Assembly: GCA_035578175.1 (NCBI GenBank)
Contig: JAQMRL010000016.1
Coordinates: forward strand, 2,171,501-2,235,500
Length of the DNA stretch: 64,000 nucleotides
Direction of reading: 5' to 3'
DNA from: Catonia carolina
Taxonomy: Eukaryota; Arthropoda; Insecta; Hemiptera; Achilidae
Shown here: one piece after another, positions 1-9,050 of the stretch
How the letters are laid out: every line of letters starts with the position of its first letter
Numbering within the stretch: the stretch's first letter is position 1
Program-made: the position numbers and the translations under genes
Notes under the pieces: generated by a model
What the model was told of the DNA's origin: nothing
Seen by the model: only the letters and a program-made list of their open reading frames with translations
The model's database searches: none

Positions 1-104
1 AAGTTTGCAAAATAAACTCTGTGCAATTAAAGTCATTCAAGAACACATTGCATGCGTAACCCACAGGATGGACACTTGGTCTGATAAATGTGTATCTCCT
101 TCTG
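1..104 (+). other. 3' flank of a zinc-finger gene copy lying left of the window
   Basis: This segment matches 20800-20905, which lies about 180 bp after the stop codon of the zinc-finger array at 19443-20622. It carries the same AATAAA-containing stretch (AAAATAAACTCTG) and continues into the same R1 repeat. It is therefore inferred to be the 3' flank of another tandem copy whose coding part ends just outside the window. Confidence 0.7.
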
Positions 105-421
105 ACTTTCTCTTCTCTATGTAAATATGTGGGAAGGAAAGTATTATTTTCATGTCAATGTTTTGAAAACAGGTTTGCTCCAGATATAAACGTTTTCAGA
201 CCCCCGAACCTACAAAAAACATATTTTACAAAGTTGTAACTTAAACCTTAAGTTAGGTACCACTAGAGGACTCGACACAAACATTTTCATAAAAATCGGT
301 CAACTGGAAATAGGATTTTTTCATTTTTTGCAATTTTTTTTTTTAAAACAGCTCATATGATTTTTGCAAAACTGTCGGACATTAAACCAAAAAAAAAATC
401 ATGATTTTTTTTTTTATTACC

Positions 422-1637
422 TTAACCCGGGAGCAATCGCAAGCTTTGTGTCACCTATTTGGGTCGCTGCGGGTCATCATGACTAACATTTGGAATTTTC
501 GTTTCTAACTGTTTTATTTTTGTGTTTTGTTATCTAAGCATTTTATTGACATAATTTGGGGTATTAGATAAGTAAACAACACATTCTCAAACAAAAATTG
601 ATTTATTAAGGATATTTAAATGATACAAAGAAAAGCCTTTACAATTTTACCTTACAAAAACATTATGGTGAATTCATTAATTTTCTACAATAATTTAAAA
701 AAATACTGCGTGAAATACTATTGAAAACAAGTTATTAACATTTAAGAGATACTGAAAACATAACATTTTATTGTGGTTTAGTTAAACATTTTTAAAAATT
801 AAAATTAAAATTCTAGAGGAGTATTGGCTTGTCTTGCCACGCCCTTACAACCAGGCCGCTGCAGAACTATATTTCGTTGCCTGGTATGCACTGATTGTGT
901 AGGCTCAGCTTTTTTCCATTTGGTCTGGTCCTTTCCAATATAACATCCACGATAGGCTAAAGGAATTTCATCTTCCGAAGTGCTATTGTCAACAGAGTCA
1001 TCGCGTATTTCTTCCTCTTCTTCTTCTGAACTCTGTTCCGTATCCGTATTTCTTTCACGATCGTCAGCTACTTCTTCTTCAGGATCTACGTCACTACCAA
1101 TATCACTCATATCTTCTTCAAAACCATCCTCTGAACTATCGTCGTTTTCCAAAAAATGAAGAATTGCTCGCTCATCCATTTTACTAATATGTTTTAAACG
1201 TAATCTATGATATTTATTATTTACACGATATAACTAAAAAAATAAAGAAATTGATAAGTAATACGAAAAATATAATCATTATAACGATAAATATATACAA
1301 AACAAATATAAATATATATAAAATATAAAATATAAAATATAGAAATATAAAATATAAAATATAGATAAATATATATGCCAAAGACAACGCATATAACACA
1401 CTCTTGTTAGGTTCAATACGTATACACAAACGGTCGCGGTGGGTCACGGTGACCCGCAGATGTCTATCAACAACGAACGCTTCACGTAAACTAAATGAAC
1501 AGGTGGGTATCTGTAGATTAGTTGTAGGGAGTAAGGTACAGAGTGTGGCATACATGCGTCACCAACAGTACAGTCAAGACAGAAAATACAATACCGACGC
1601 GGGTCATAGTGACACGCAGCGATTGCTCCCGGGTTAA
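422..1637. mobile_element. piggyBac-family deletion derivative with intact ends
   Basis: The element occupies 426-1633 and is flanked on both sides by TTAA (422-425 and 1634-1637), the piggyBac target duplication. The ends are perfect 15-bp inverted repeats, CCCGGGAGCAATCGC at 426-440 and its complement at 1619-1633. Subterminal copies of GCGGGTCAT..TGAC occur near 468 and 1599, and a related palindrome GGGTCACGGTGACCC lies near 1441. Internally only the N-terminus of a transposase remains (805-1179, minus), next to an AT-rich block of AAATAT-type repeats at 1305-1370. At 1.2 kb it is about half an autonomous element. With intact ends it could have been moved by a transposase supplied elsewhere. 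Confidence 0.9.
805..1179 (-). pseudogene. piggyBac transposase, N-terminal fragment (124 codons)
   Basis: The ATG-initiated frame encodes the acidic N-terminal region typical of piggyBac/PGBD transposases, with long Glu/Asp runs (residues 13-70). It is followed by the conserved junction with YIGKDQTKW (about 81-89) and RNIVLQRPG (about 102-110). In full-length relatives TPLEF is followed by an aromatic-rich stretch and the catalytic DDD core. Here a stop follows TPLEF (residues 120-124) and nothing of the catalytic core or the C-terminal zinc-binding domain remains in the element. It cannot be an active transposase. Whether the short acidic peptide is expressed is unknown. The identification rests on family recognition and on the TTAA-flanked element around it. 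Confidence 0.8.
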
Positions 1638-2217
1638 TTACAACATGTGTATGCTCTACAAGATAGGGTAGGTGCGCCATGTCTGCTGAAATTCTTGGGG
1701 AGGCTGTTCTCATGTAAAAAAGTGGTTTTTTAATATTGCAGCCTTAATAAGCATTTAGCGCAAAAGTGTATATAATCAAAGTTGTAGGCAATTTAAAAGT
1801 GTAAAAGATTTTTTTTCAACATTTCTTTGTGTAATGCTTAGTTGAGCAGTAATTAGTGATCTTCTGTTATATATTTTTTTCATTGAAATCTGTATTAAAA
1901 AAATGGATTTTTTAAGATTTCTGCTGTAGTATGCATATAACTACAAAAGTGTATGGAATCAAATTTATAGGAAAAAAATGATCTTCATTTTTTATTGTAA
2001 GCATTTTCTCTACAGAGCCTAGTTTAGCGTCAACAACTGATTTTCTATATTATTGAGTCAAACTTAGGTAGGGTTTCATTTTGCATTATTCACTCATGGT
2101 TAAAATTAGGTTATGTTTTTTGAGGATTTTTTTTTGTTTATTACTAATGTTAGGTTATATTGTTCATAATTTGCATTGGCGAGTGAAAGTCGTGTGAGTG
2201 TTAAACACCAGATTTTT

Positions 2218-2440
2218 CTACTCAGTTTTAATGGGCAATGTGTGTTGAGGGGTGCAGGGTGGATTTTGTACTCGACTGTTATGTCAGAATAGCATGAATG
2301 ATTTTGTAGACTACTTCTGAAGTCATAGACCCATCATCAGAGTATACAAAATATATTATAAAAGTACTTTAATTTTTATCACTGACCTGTTACAGCTTTT
2401 ATACTGCTTGTTTTTACCTGTTAATTATGAACAAATTATG
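2218..2440. repeat. unit-specific linker, duplicated at 21811-22060
   Basis: There is no gene here. The block includes CATAGACCCATCATCAGAG and is repeated almost base for base at 21838-21980, showing that both belong to the large tandem unit downstream of each zinc-finger copy. Confidence 0.7.
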
Positions 2441-3826
2441 ATGCAAAATAAAAACCAACCTTAGTGTTTGGCTTAATAATGAGGAATATCACTCTGTGAC
2501 ACTAAACAAGGCTCTGTAGAGAAAAATACTTGAAATAAAAGTTGTAGATATTTTAATTTCCTATAAATTAGTCTATAAATCCATTGTTTTATTGATGTTC
2601 ATGAAAAAAACCAGATAATCACTAATTACCGCTAAACTAAGCGTTGTACAAAGATATGTTTGAAAGTAAAGTTGTATTTATTTATATAATGTAACGAGCC
2701 AAAACAAATTGACAGATAGTTGTGTTTATGTTTGGTTTGTTAAAGTATGAATGTAAATAAAAACAGCTGGTTGAAATTAGATATTAAAAAATATTTAAAA
2801 TTAATATAAACAAAAGTCTTGTTGCTAAGCGACTATGAAAAAGAAGGTGATTTTATAAAATTATTTCTTCAGTGTGGGGCTGAAAGCCAATGGAAGCAGA
2901 AAGTCCTGCATTCAACTGAATCAAATTTCTTTTGATAATTTTAAAATATATATATATATATATATTCAAAGAAATAATAGAAAAACAAAATAGGGAACTC
3001 AATGATAGACTAGAAAAAACAAAAAAAATAAGTAAATGGAACTGAATGATTTTATAAATAACATGATTGAGATTGATCAAAAATTTATTGACGTGGATAG
3101 AAAAATAAATGAACTAAGTCAAGAATTGCACTTCAATTTAGTAGAGACCAAGGATAAAATAGAATAATGTATAGGATAAAATAAATAATATAAAAAATTG
3201 TTGTCGTTAGATTTTTAACATTCAAATCAATATAAGAAGATGACAAATGATAATGTGAATGATGTTTTATTGAATGAAATAGAAGGCAAGGTAAATGGAA
3301 AATAATCAAATCAAACTTGAAAGATGATACAACGTCAATAAAAAATATTAAATAAATATAAATCACAACAATAACTTCTGCGCTAAACGCATATTAAGGC
3401 CATAATCTTAAAAAATCCTTTTTTTCTTCGAGAGATTAGTCTCTCCAAGAGTTTCAGCGGACATGGCGCGCCTGCCGTATCTAGTCTAGTAGAGCATAAT
3501 TATGTAGTAAATGAGGCGATTTTTTTTAAAAATCATTGAAGCCGTTTTAGAGAAAATTGTGAAAAAGTTGAAAATTAATTACAAGAATAAACTACTACTT
3601 CCTGTTGACTGATTTTTATGAAAGTGTTCGTGTCAGGTCCTCTAGTAGTACGTAACTTAAGTTTAAAGTTTCAACTTTGTACAATGTTCCATTTTTTAGA
3701 TATTTTGTTCACACATACACACAGAGACCAATTGCTAAAAACATGTTTCTTGGGTGGAAGGCGTCTGAAGACAATACTCTCCTTCCTATATAATTATTGA
3801 AATAGGGCAAGAGAAAGTAAAAAACC
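2440..3826 (+). repeat. R1 repeat, plus orientation, with a ~0.7 kb insertion
   Basis: The internal R1 sequence begins near AAATAAAAACCAACC and ends at the diagnostic GGCAAGAGAAAGTAAAA near 3826. The paralogous copy at 22330-23066 runs through without the 2695-3370 segment, so that segment is an insertion or a segment lost from the other copy. Confidence 0.75.
2695..3370 (+). other. insertion with coiled-coil-like ORF remnants
   Basis: This AT-rich segment is absent from the paralogous R1 copy near 22.57 kb. On the plus strand it holds two short Lys/Glu-rich frames: 2968-3042 (KEIIEKQNRELNDRLEKTKK) and, after a frame change, an ATG frame 3036-3167 of 43 codons ending in LVETKDKIE. The heptad-like Leu/Ile spacing suggests a decayed coiled-coil protein. 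I do not recognise its source. A (TA)n run lies at 2947-2963. Confidence 0.35.
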
Positions 3827-4160
3827 AAATCTAGTGAAATGTGTAGAAGATGTCTCTTGAGTGATTCAAGTGAAACTGTTTAATCATTTGAGTTGATCTT
3901 TTGTCGTATTGTGTGCTGATAGGAGACGCATTTGTTATTCTTATTTACACCATTCACTTCATTCGTGTTTACGTGTATGGGGTAACAGTTTATTATCCTC
4001 ACATATAAATGAAATTTTATACAATTTATTTCTTGTTCTACATAATTTATTTGTAATTATTTTATTATATTTCATAGAATGTATGGTTTCTGCTCTGTAT
4101 GATTATTTTTCTCTTTGGCTGTTGTTAAATCAGTTTCCAAATGTAAATTGTAATTAATTG
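3827..4160. other. non-coding linker
   Basis: No gene is visible. The first part resembles 23067-23290. The second part (from about 4035) resembles 48480-48600, so it belongs to the duplicated unit. Confidence 0.5.
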
Positions 4161-4162
4161 TA

Positions 4163-4355
4163 CAGTCCATTTGAAATAGCATGATAGTATTACTTAAATG
4201 GAATAAAAAACAGAGGGAATTTTTTAATGTGCTCATGCGTCAGTGCAACCACTAGGAATAATTAAAAGGGAAATTTTACTTTCAAAAAGGGAATTTTTAT
4301 TCAGAAAAGTTACCGCCATTCAGAGACTTACTATCATGCTATTTTGAATGGACTA
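4163..4355. mobile_element. 193-bp Tc1/mariner-type MITE
   Basis: The ends are inverted repeats of about 27 bp built on AGTCCATT..AAATAGCATGATAGTA, with TA on each side (4161-4162 and 4356-4357). The matching place in the paralogous unit (around 48600) lacks the element, giving an empty site. It has no coding capacity. Confidence 0.8.
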
Positions 4356-5028
4356 TATTTTGTTTTTTGTTATATCCATTATTATTTTTGTCATTATGCC
4401 ATGAATCTTATGGCTCTTATTTTGTTATTTAAGCGTTTCTCATCTTGTGTATAATTAAGTGCTCGATATTATATATGGTACTTTAACAAGGTGCAGTTTT
4501 ATGGGAATATGGGTGGTTAGATGATTTATTAGTAGTAATGACGGGTAATGTGTTTGTACAGGCCGTGCCACGATTTTCCAGGCTTGCCGTTCGACCGTTC
4601 TTACGGTGCATACTATCTACAGCGAAAACATTCCCTCACGTTTATTTCATATCACCCCATATAGGCTCAAACGATTAGTAACATTTTACAAATGTTATTA
4701 ATTTTTTACTTTGTTAAGCAAACAAAGAAATATTACATTAATTTCTATAAATAAACCTTAGAAAACAGTAGATAGGCCTAATGTATAAATTTATGTAAAT
4801 AAAGACAAACAATTTGTAATTGTTATTATTAATAATAACTGTTACTTGTAAAATGTAAATCATGAACCAATGACAATCAGTTGATAGTAACTGGGCACTT
4901 ACAGTTTCACAAATAGAAATGTTCAATGTTTAAACAAAATTATATCGTGACAATATCTGAAAGGAAAGAGTGTTAAAGAATTCTCTAAATGTACCGACAT
5001 TTAAAAGGTGTTAATTTAAATAATAACA
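4356..5028. other. non-coding spacer
   Basis: No gene is supported. The ends match 48615-48700 and 49507-49925. The middle has diverged or been replaced between the two units. Confidence 0.4.
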
Positions 5029-5485
5029 GGTGTTTTATTGACGACACAACCCAGATTATAAGAAGATAGAAGTAATAAATCGGTAAATTTTCTGTACCCT
5101 AATCGGTATGTTGGCAACAGTTTACTCAAGGCCAACTACCTTAGACAGTTAAAATGTTCCAGTCAAGCATTAGTGTGCTGACACCAGTCGTTTCTTTATA
5201 TTGTGTTAGCAATGGTTGTTTCCAAAGAAGAGATTGTGGCTTTTAATTTAGGGTTGCATTCTTAATAAAACACTTGTAGAGTATTTTATTAATAAAACCA
5301 TTGCTGACACAATATAACGAAACGACTGCTGTCACCACACTAATGCTTGACTGGAACATTTTAACTGTTTTAAGTAGTTGGCCTTAAGTGCACTGTTGCC
5401 AACATACCAATTGGGGGACAGAAAATTTATTGATGTATTACTTCTATCTTCTTATAATCAGGGTTGCGTCGCTAATAAAACACCC
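5029..5485. mobile_element. fold-back element, copy 1
   Basis: About 200-bp arms are reverse complements of each other. The left end starts GGTGTTTTATTGACGACAC and the right end reads GCTAATAAAACACCC. Both arms carry ATTATAAGAAGATAGAAGT or its complement. The centre has another copy of the terminal motif (AATAAAACAC). The same element sits in the paralogous unit at 49927-50373, so it predates that duplication. Confidence 0.8.
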
Positions 5486-5539
5486 TATAATAGTAAATAA
5501 AAAATAGGATTTCTGAGAAATAGAAATATATCGCACAAA

Positions 5540-6063
5540 TGGTTACATGTAGCCTATTGTTGTACGGCTACCTAAAGGAGTCGGGTATCTAATTAGATGA
5601 TTGGCTCTTTTTGTAACCATTCTATTCAATTATGATGAGTGTATTTTTATTATTATACAGAAAATCTCTGTCCTTCTCGTGACTTGCATAGCTTCATGTA
5701 TGTAAGGGAGCACATCGTTTTGGAGTTGAGTCTTTGATCTGGCAGTGAGTCATACTGTGTACGATTACGCCTGCCAAGAGATCCACCGTAAATTGTAGAC
5801 ACAAATAATCGTTGTTATGTTTTTAAGTAGGACTTAGTGTAAGTATGTGCAAAATAATCTTGCAATTGGTTAAGTTTACGTCATAAATTTATTGTCATTA
5901 GTTGGTAATTTCTTATAAGTAATGTAATTGTAGGTTTAAGACACTTAAATTGTTCTTGTAATTATTAATTTGCAATAAATAATACTTGTAATTCTTAAAC
6001 TATAGTGTGTTAATTATTTAATTTACCTAGATCCCGATACGGACCTTAGAGATAAGTGTCACA
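5540..6063 (+). repeat. possible solo LTR or LTR-like block, copy 1
   Basis: This block of about 524 bp starts near GGTTACATGTAGCC and ends near AAGTGTCACA, with an internal AATAAA at about 5973. It is repeated at 50430-50952. Length, polyadenylation signal and near TG..CA ends suggest a solo LTR, but I find no clear target duplication. It may instead be an ordinary duplicated unit segment. Confidence 0.3.
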
Positions 6064-6169
6064 ATACATTATTGTCTAATGACTGAATGTGTAAGTTCAG
6101 TTGAGGCTGTCAACTAAATACATAATTTGGAATCTGTTATATTGTAATAATCTGTTTCCAGCTTGTCAT

Positions 6170-6300
6170 GTTCATGCGGTCTTGGGTTCGAATCCCATTC
6201 AGGCACGACATATTTTCATACATTACAAAGAAATCATTTCATCCTTCACCGTCTGCATTAGCAGTAATCGCAGAACAATAGGACTATAAACTGAAAGAAA
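6170..6300 (+). repeat. truncated tRNA-derived SINE
   Basis: Only the 3' half of a tRNA-like head remains: a B-box GGGTTCGAATCCC at about 6183, followed by a non-tRNA tail ending in an A-rich stretch (AAAAAAAAATT). The A-box half is missing. The homologous position at 51058 is replaced by an R1 copy. Confidence 0.55.
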
Positions 6301-6328
6301 AAAAAATTGCCATGTTCAGCCTAGTTGT

Positions 6329-6990
6329 ACTTTTTCTTGCCTATATAAATTAATAGGAAAGAGTATTACTTTCATGTTGATGAGAAATCCAGTTTTTAAC
6401 AATTTTTCTGTGTGTCTATTTATATAATAATTTCACCAACCTTCTTTTTAAACTGCCTCAGCTTTATTTTTATTCTTACTTACACGTGTTTCGGTGGATC
6501 CACCATCATCAGAGTAAAAATAAAAAAAATTGAAACTAAAAAAATTTTATCTCACTTATTTAAAATTTACAGAAGATGATACATCTTCAGTCATTTGTAT
6601 AAAATTTTATACAAATGACTGAAGATGTATAATCATTTCTGTAAATTTTAAATAAGTGATGTAAAATTTTTTTGTTTCAATTTTTGATTTACTCTGATGT
6701 TGGTGGATCCACCGAAACACGTGTAAGTAAGAATAAAAATAAAGGTGACGCGGTTTAAAAAGAAGGTTGGTGAAATTATTATATTAATAGAAATAATTTC
6801 AAACTGCAGGATGCATTCTAAAGATTTATTTCTGTGTGTGAATAAAATATCTCAGGAAAGGAACTTTGTACGAAGTTAAAACATAAAATTTAAGTTAGGT
6901 ACTACTAGAGGAACTAACACGAACATTATCATCTAAATTGGTCAACCGGAAGTAGTAGTTTCTTCATGTAATTTTCACTTTTTTTGTGAC
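6329..6990 (-). repeat. R1 fragment, minus orientation, split by a fold-back
   Basis: The segment starts with the R1 end (CTTTTTCTTGCCTATAT) and continues after the fold-back with AATATCTCAGGAAAGG.. and CAACCGGAAGTAGTAGTTT, both internal R1 landmarks. Confidence 0.7.
6416..6828. mobile_element. fold-back (long-hairpin) element inside R1
   Basis: The core 6422-6784 is an almost perfect palindrome with arms of about 180 bp, centred at 6604/6605 (CATTTGTATAAAATTTTATA). The arms include ACACGTGTTTCGGTGGATCC and its complement. An 11-bp repeat TTTCTGTGTGT at 6405-6415 and 6829-6839 may be the target duplication, but R1 itself is TG-rich there. There is no ORF. Confidence 0.8.
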
Positions 6991-7273
6991 AATCGCTGCC
7001 CGTCGTGACAGACCGGTTTTTGTGTACCCAAGCCTTAAGCCATTGAATTATGCACAAGATTATACACCCAACAACAGTGACTCACTTGTCCATTACAAAG
7101 ATGGATGGAATAGTGAAGAGAGTGAAGAAGAAGTTTTACGTGGTGTTTACTGTTTGCAGATGATGTTATGCGCAAAGATAGAGTGTGAATCTAGTTTGGG
7201 GTCAAGAAATTTCTAAAAATTATGTGAAATGAATAATATGCATTATTCCGTATCAGTACTGACTTATGCAGTG
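6991..7273. other. unassigned stretch with an open frame lacking ATG
   Basis: The plus frame 6986-7216 is open for 76 codons but begins with GTG, and its only internal ATG codons are near its end. It contains the segment NYAQDYTPNNSDSLVHYKDG. I recognise no family and do not call a gene. Confidence 0.25.
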
Positions 7274-7399
7274 TGATTTTTTTTTTTTTTTTGCACCCTG
7301 GAGACTTCAGGAGGAGTATATAGGACATGTCAGTTATAACATCTGAAATACATATAAGAATCACACAATGCATTACTACTATCAAGAAAGAAATTCTTG

Positions 7400-9039
7400 G
7401 ACGCTATAAATACTTTCACCGATCAAGTAATTTTTCAGATTCTTTTTAAAAGAATGCAAAATTATCACATTTTAAAAATTGGGGTAATTTATTCATGAAT
7501 TTTCTTCCTGTATAAGTCGGTTTCTGTTCAAATAATTTTCTAGACTGATTAGCCACATAATAATCATTTCTATTTCTCATGTTATGATTGTGAACATTGA
7601 AATTCTGCATAAATATATTTTACCTAACATACATAATCACCTCAAAAATGTAAATAGAGGGAACTGTAAGCAATTTAAGCTCCTTAAATAGTGGCCTGCA
7701 TGAGGTTAGATTGTTAGCTTACATCTAATAGCTTTCTTTTGAATTTTAAAAACCCTATTCATATTACCAATGCTAGAATTACCCCATACTAAGTTACCAT
7801 AACGGATATGAGACAGAATGAGGCCATGATAAGCCTCCATTAGTAATTTTTTATCATTTAATCTGGTAATTTGTTTTATTGTAAATACCCCAGATGATAT
7901 TTTACTACAAACTTGATTGGTATAGAAGTCCCAAGACAAAAATCTATACTAGAGATACTCCTAGGAACTTTACTGTTTCTACATGCTCTAAACTATTATC
8001 ATGAATAAATACATCAACTTCTCTACTTCCTTTAACGTTATGTTTATTTTTGAACTGTAAGTACTGACACTTTTTTCCAATATCTGTTAATAACATTTGA
8101 TTCACGAACTGTATTACGGACTCTATGTTAACAAGTGTATTTACTTCAAGAGCATCTACCAGTAAACTGTTAGTGATAACTGCAGTATCATCAGCCAACA
8201 ACAAAGCTCTGCCATTAGTTATGACTTCTGGTAGTCTATTAATGTACAATAGAATCAGAATTGTACCTAAAACTAACCCTTGTGGAATGCCTGCTTTAAC
8301 TTCAAGCTTTCCAGATACAACCTTTGTAAGTTTCCCTCTAACAACTCTAGTTAACTCCACACACTGTAATCTATTAATAAGGTAAGATTGAAACCATTTC
8401 AATTCTTTATCCTTAATGCTTAATGACTAATGTTTTCAATAAAACTTCATGATCAACACATTCGAAAGCTTTACTCAGATCCAGAAACACTGCCAATGTT
8501 TTCTCCCCGGCTTCCAGTATATCAACTACTTGCTCCACAAGTTAAACTATTGCAGTTTTAGTTGATCTATCTTTTTGGTACCACGCTGATCCTCTGAGAT
8601 GATAAGGTTTTCAGTCAAGAAACTGATTAACCTAATAAATACTACCTTTTCAAAAATTTTACTGATATTGTTTAAAATACTTATGGGCCTAAAATTTTCA
8701 ACTAACTGGCTATCTCCATTCTTAAATATAAGTAATATTTTAGCCTCCTTCAGTTTGTTCGGAAATATACGTTCCTGCTTCAATTGAGAAGTTAAATGAA
8801 CGAGAGGAGTAACTAAAATATGTTTACATTCTGTAACAATTATACTAGGAATCCTATTTAACCCACATGTTCTCTTACTTTTCAAACTTACAATAACTGA
8901 TTCTATTTCTTCACTTGAAACTAGGCTAAAAAGGAATCGATTTACTACCTTGTTACCTTTTGGATCATAACATCCCACAGTTTCCATAATCTGTTCTTTA
9001 AGTTTTAAAGCTACTTGCTGATAATATTTTGTTAAAATA
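7400..9039 (-). pseudogene. LINE A reverse transcriptase and C-terminal region (broken)
   Basis: Read on minus, motifs appear in the order expected for a Jockey/CR1-type RT. First comes LKEAKILLIFKNGDS, then FRPISILNNISKIFEKVV, both within 8547-9039. The catalytic block FLDLSKAFECVDHEVLL follows at about 8430-8500, in a stretch with stops. Next come KWFQSYLINRLQ, GIPQGLVLGTILILLYIN and LLADDTAV within 7944-8402, where the usual FADD is LADD. C-terminal KITRLNDKKLLMEAYHGL lies in 7706-7939. The last part, to about 7400, corresponds to the LYI..VH.HYTR..NKLP-type tail that is better preserved at 32132-32395. Several stops and frameshifts make it inactive. The Jockey/CR1 assignment comes from these motifs; the exact clade is uncertain. 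Confidence 0.75.
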
Positions 9040-9050
9040 ATTACAAATAT

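Larger units (their letters stand above)
105..2217 (-). repeat. R1 repeat, minus orientation, split by a piggyBac insertion
   Basis: This is a member of the ~1.2 kb dispersed family R1. Read on the plus strand it starts with ACTTTCTCTT and ends with the signature GTGTGAGTGTTAAACACCAG followed by a T-run. The piggyBac derivative at 426-1633 interrupts it. The orthologous block 20906-21810 lacks that insertion. Confidence 0.8.

Noticed and set aside
1217..1713. Several short frames on both strands inside the piggyBac element
   Set aside because: They are composed of AAATAT-type simple sequence or mutually overlapping antisense frames.
6986..7216. 76-codon plus frame containing NYAQDYTPNNSDSL
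   Set aside because: It starts with GTG, has no recognised domain, and overlaps the end of an R1 fragment.
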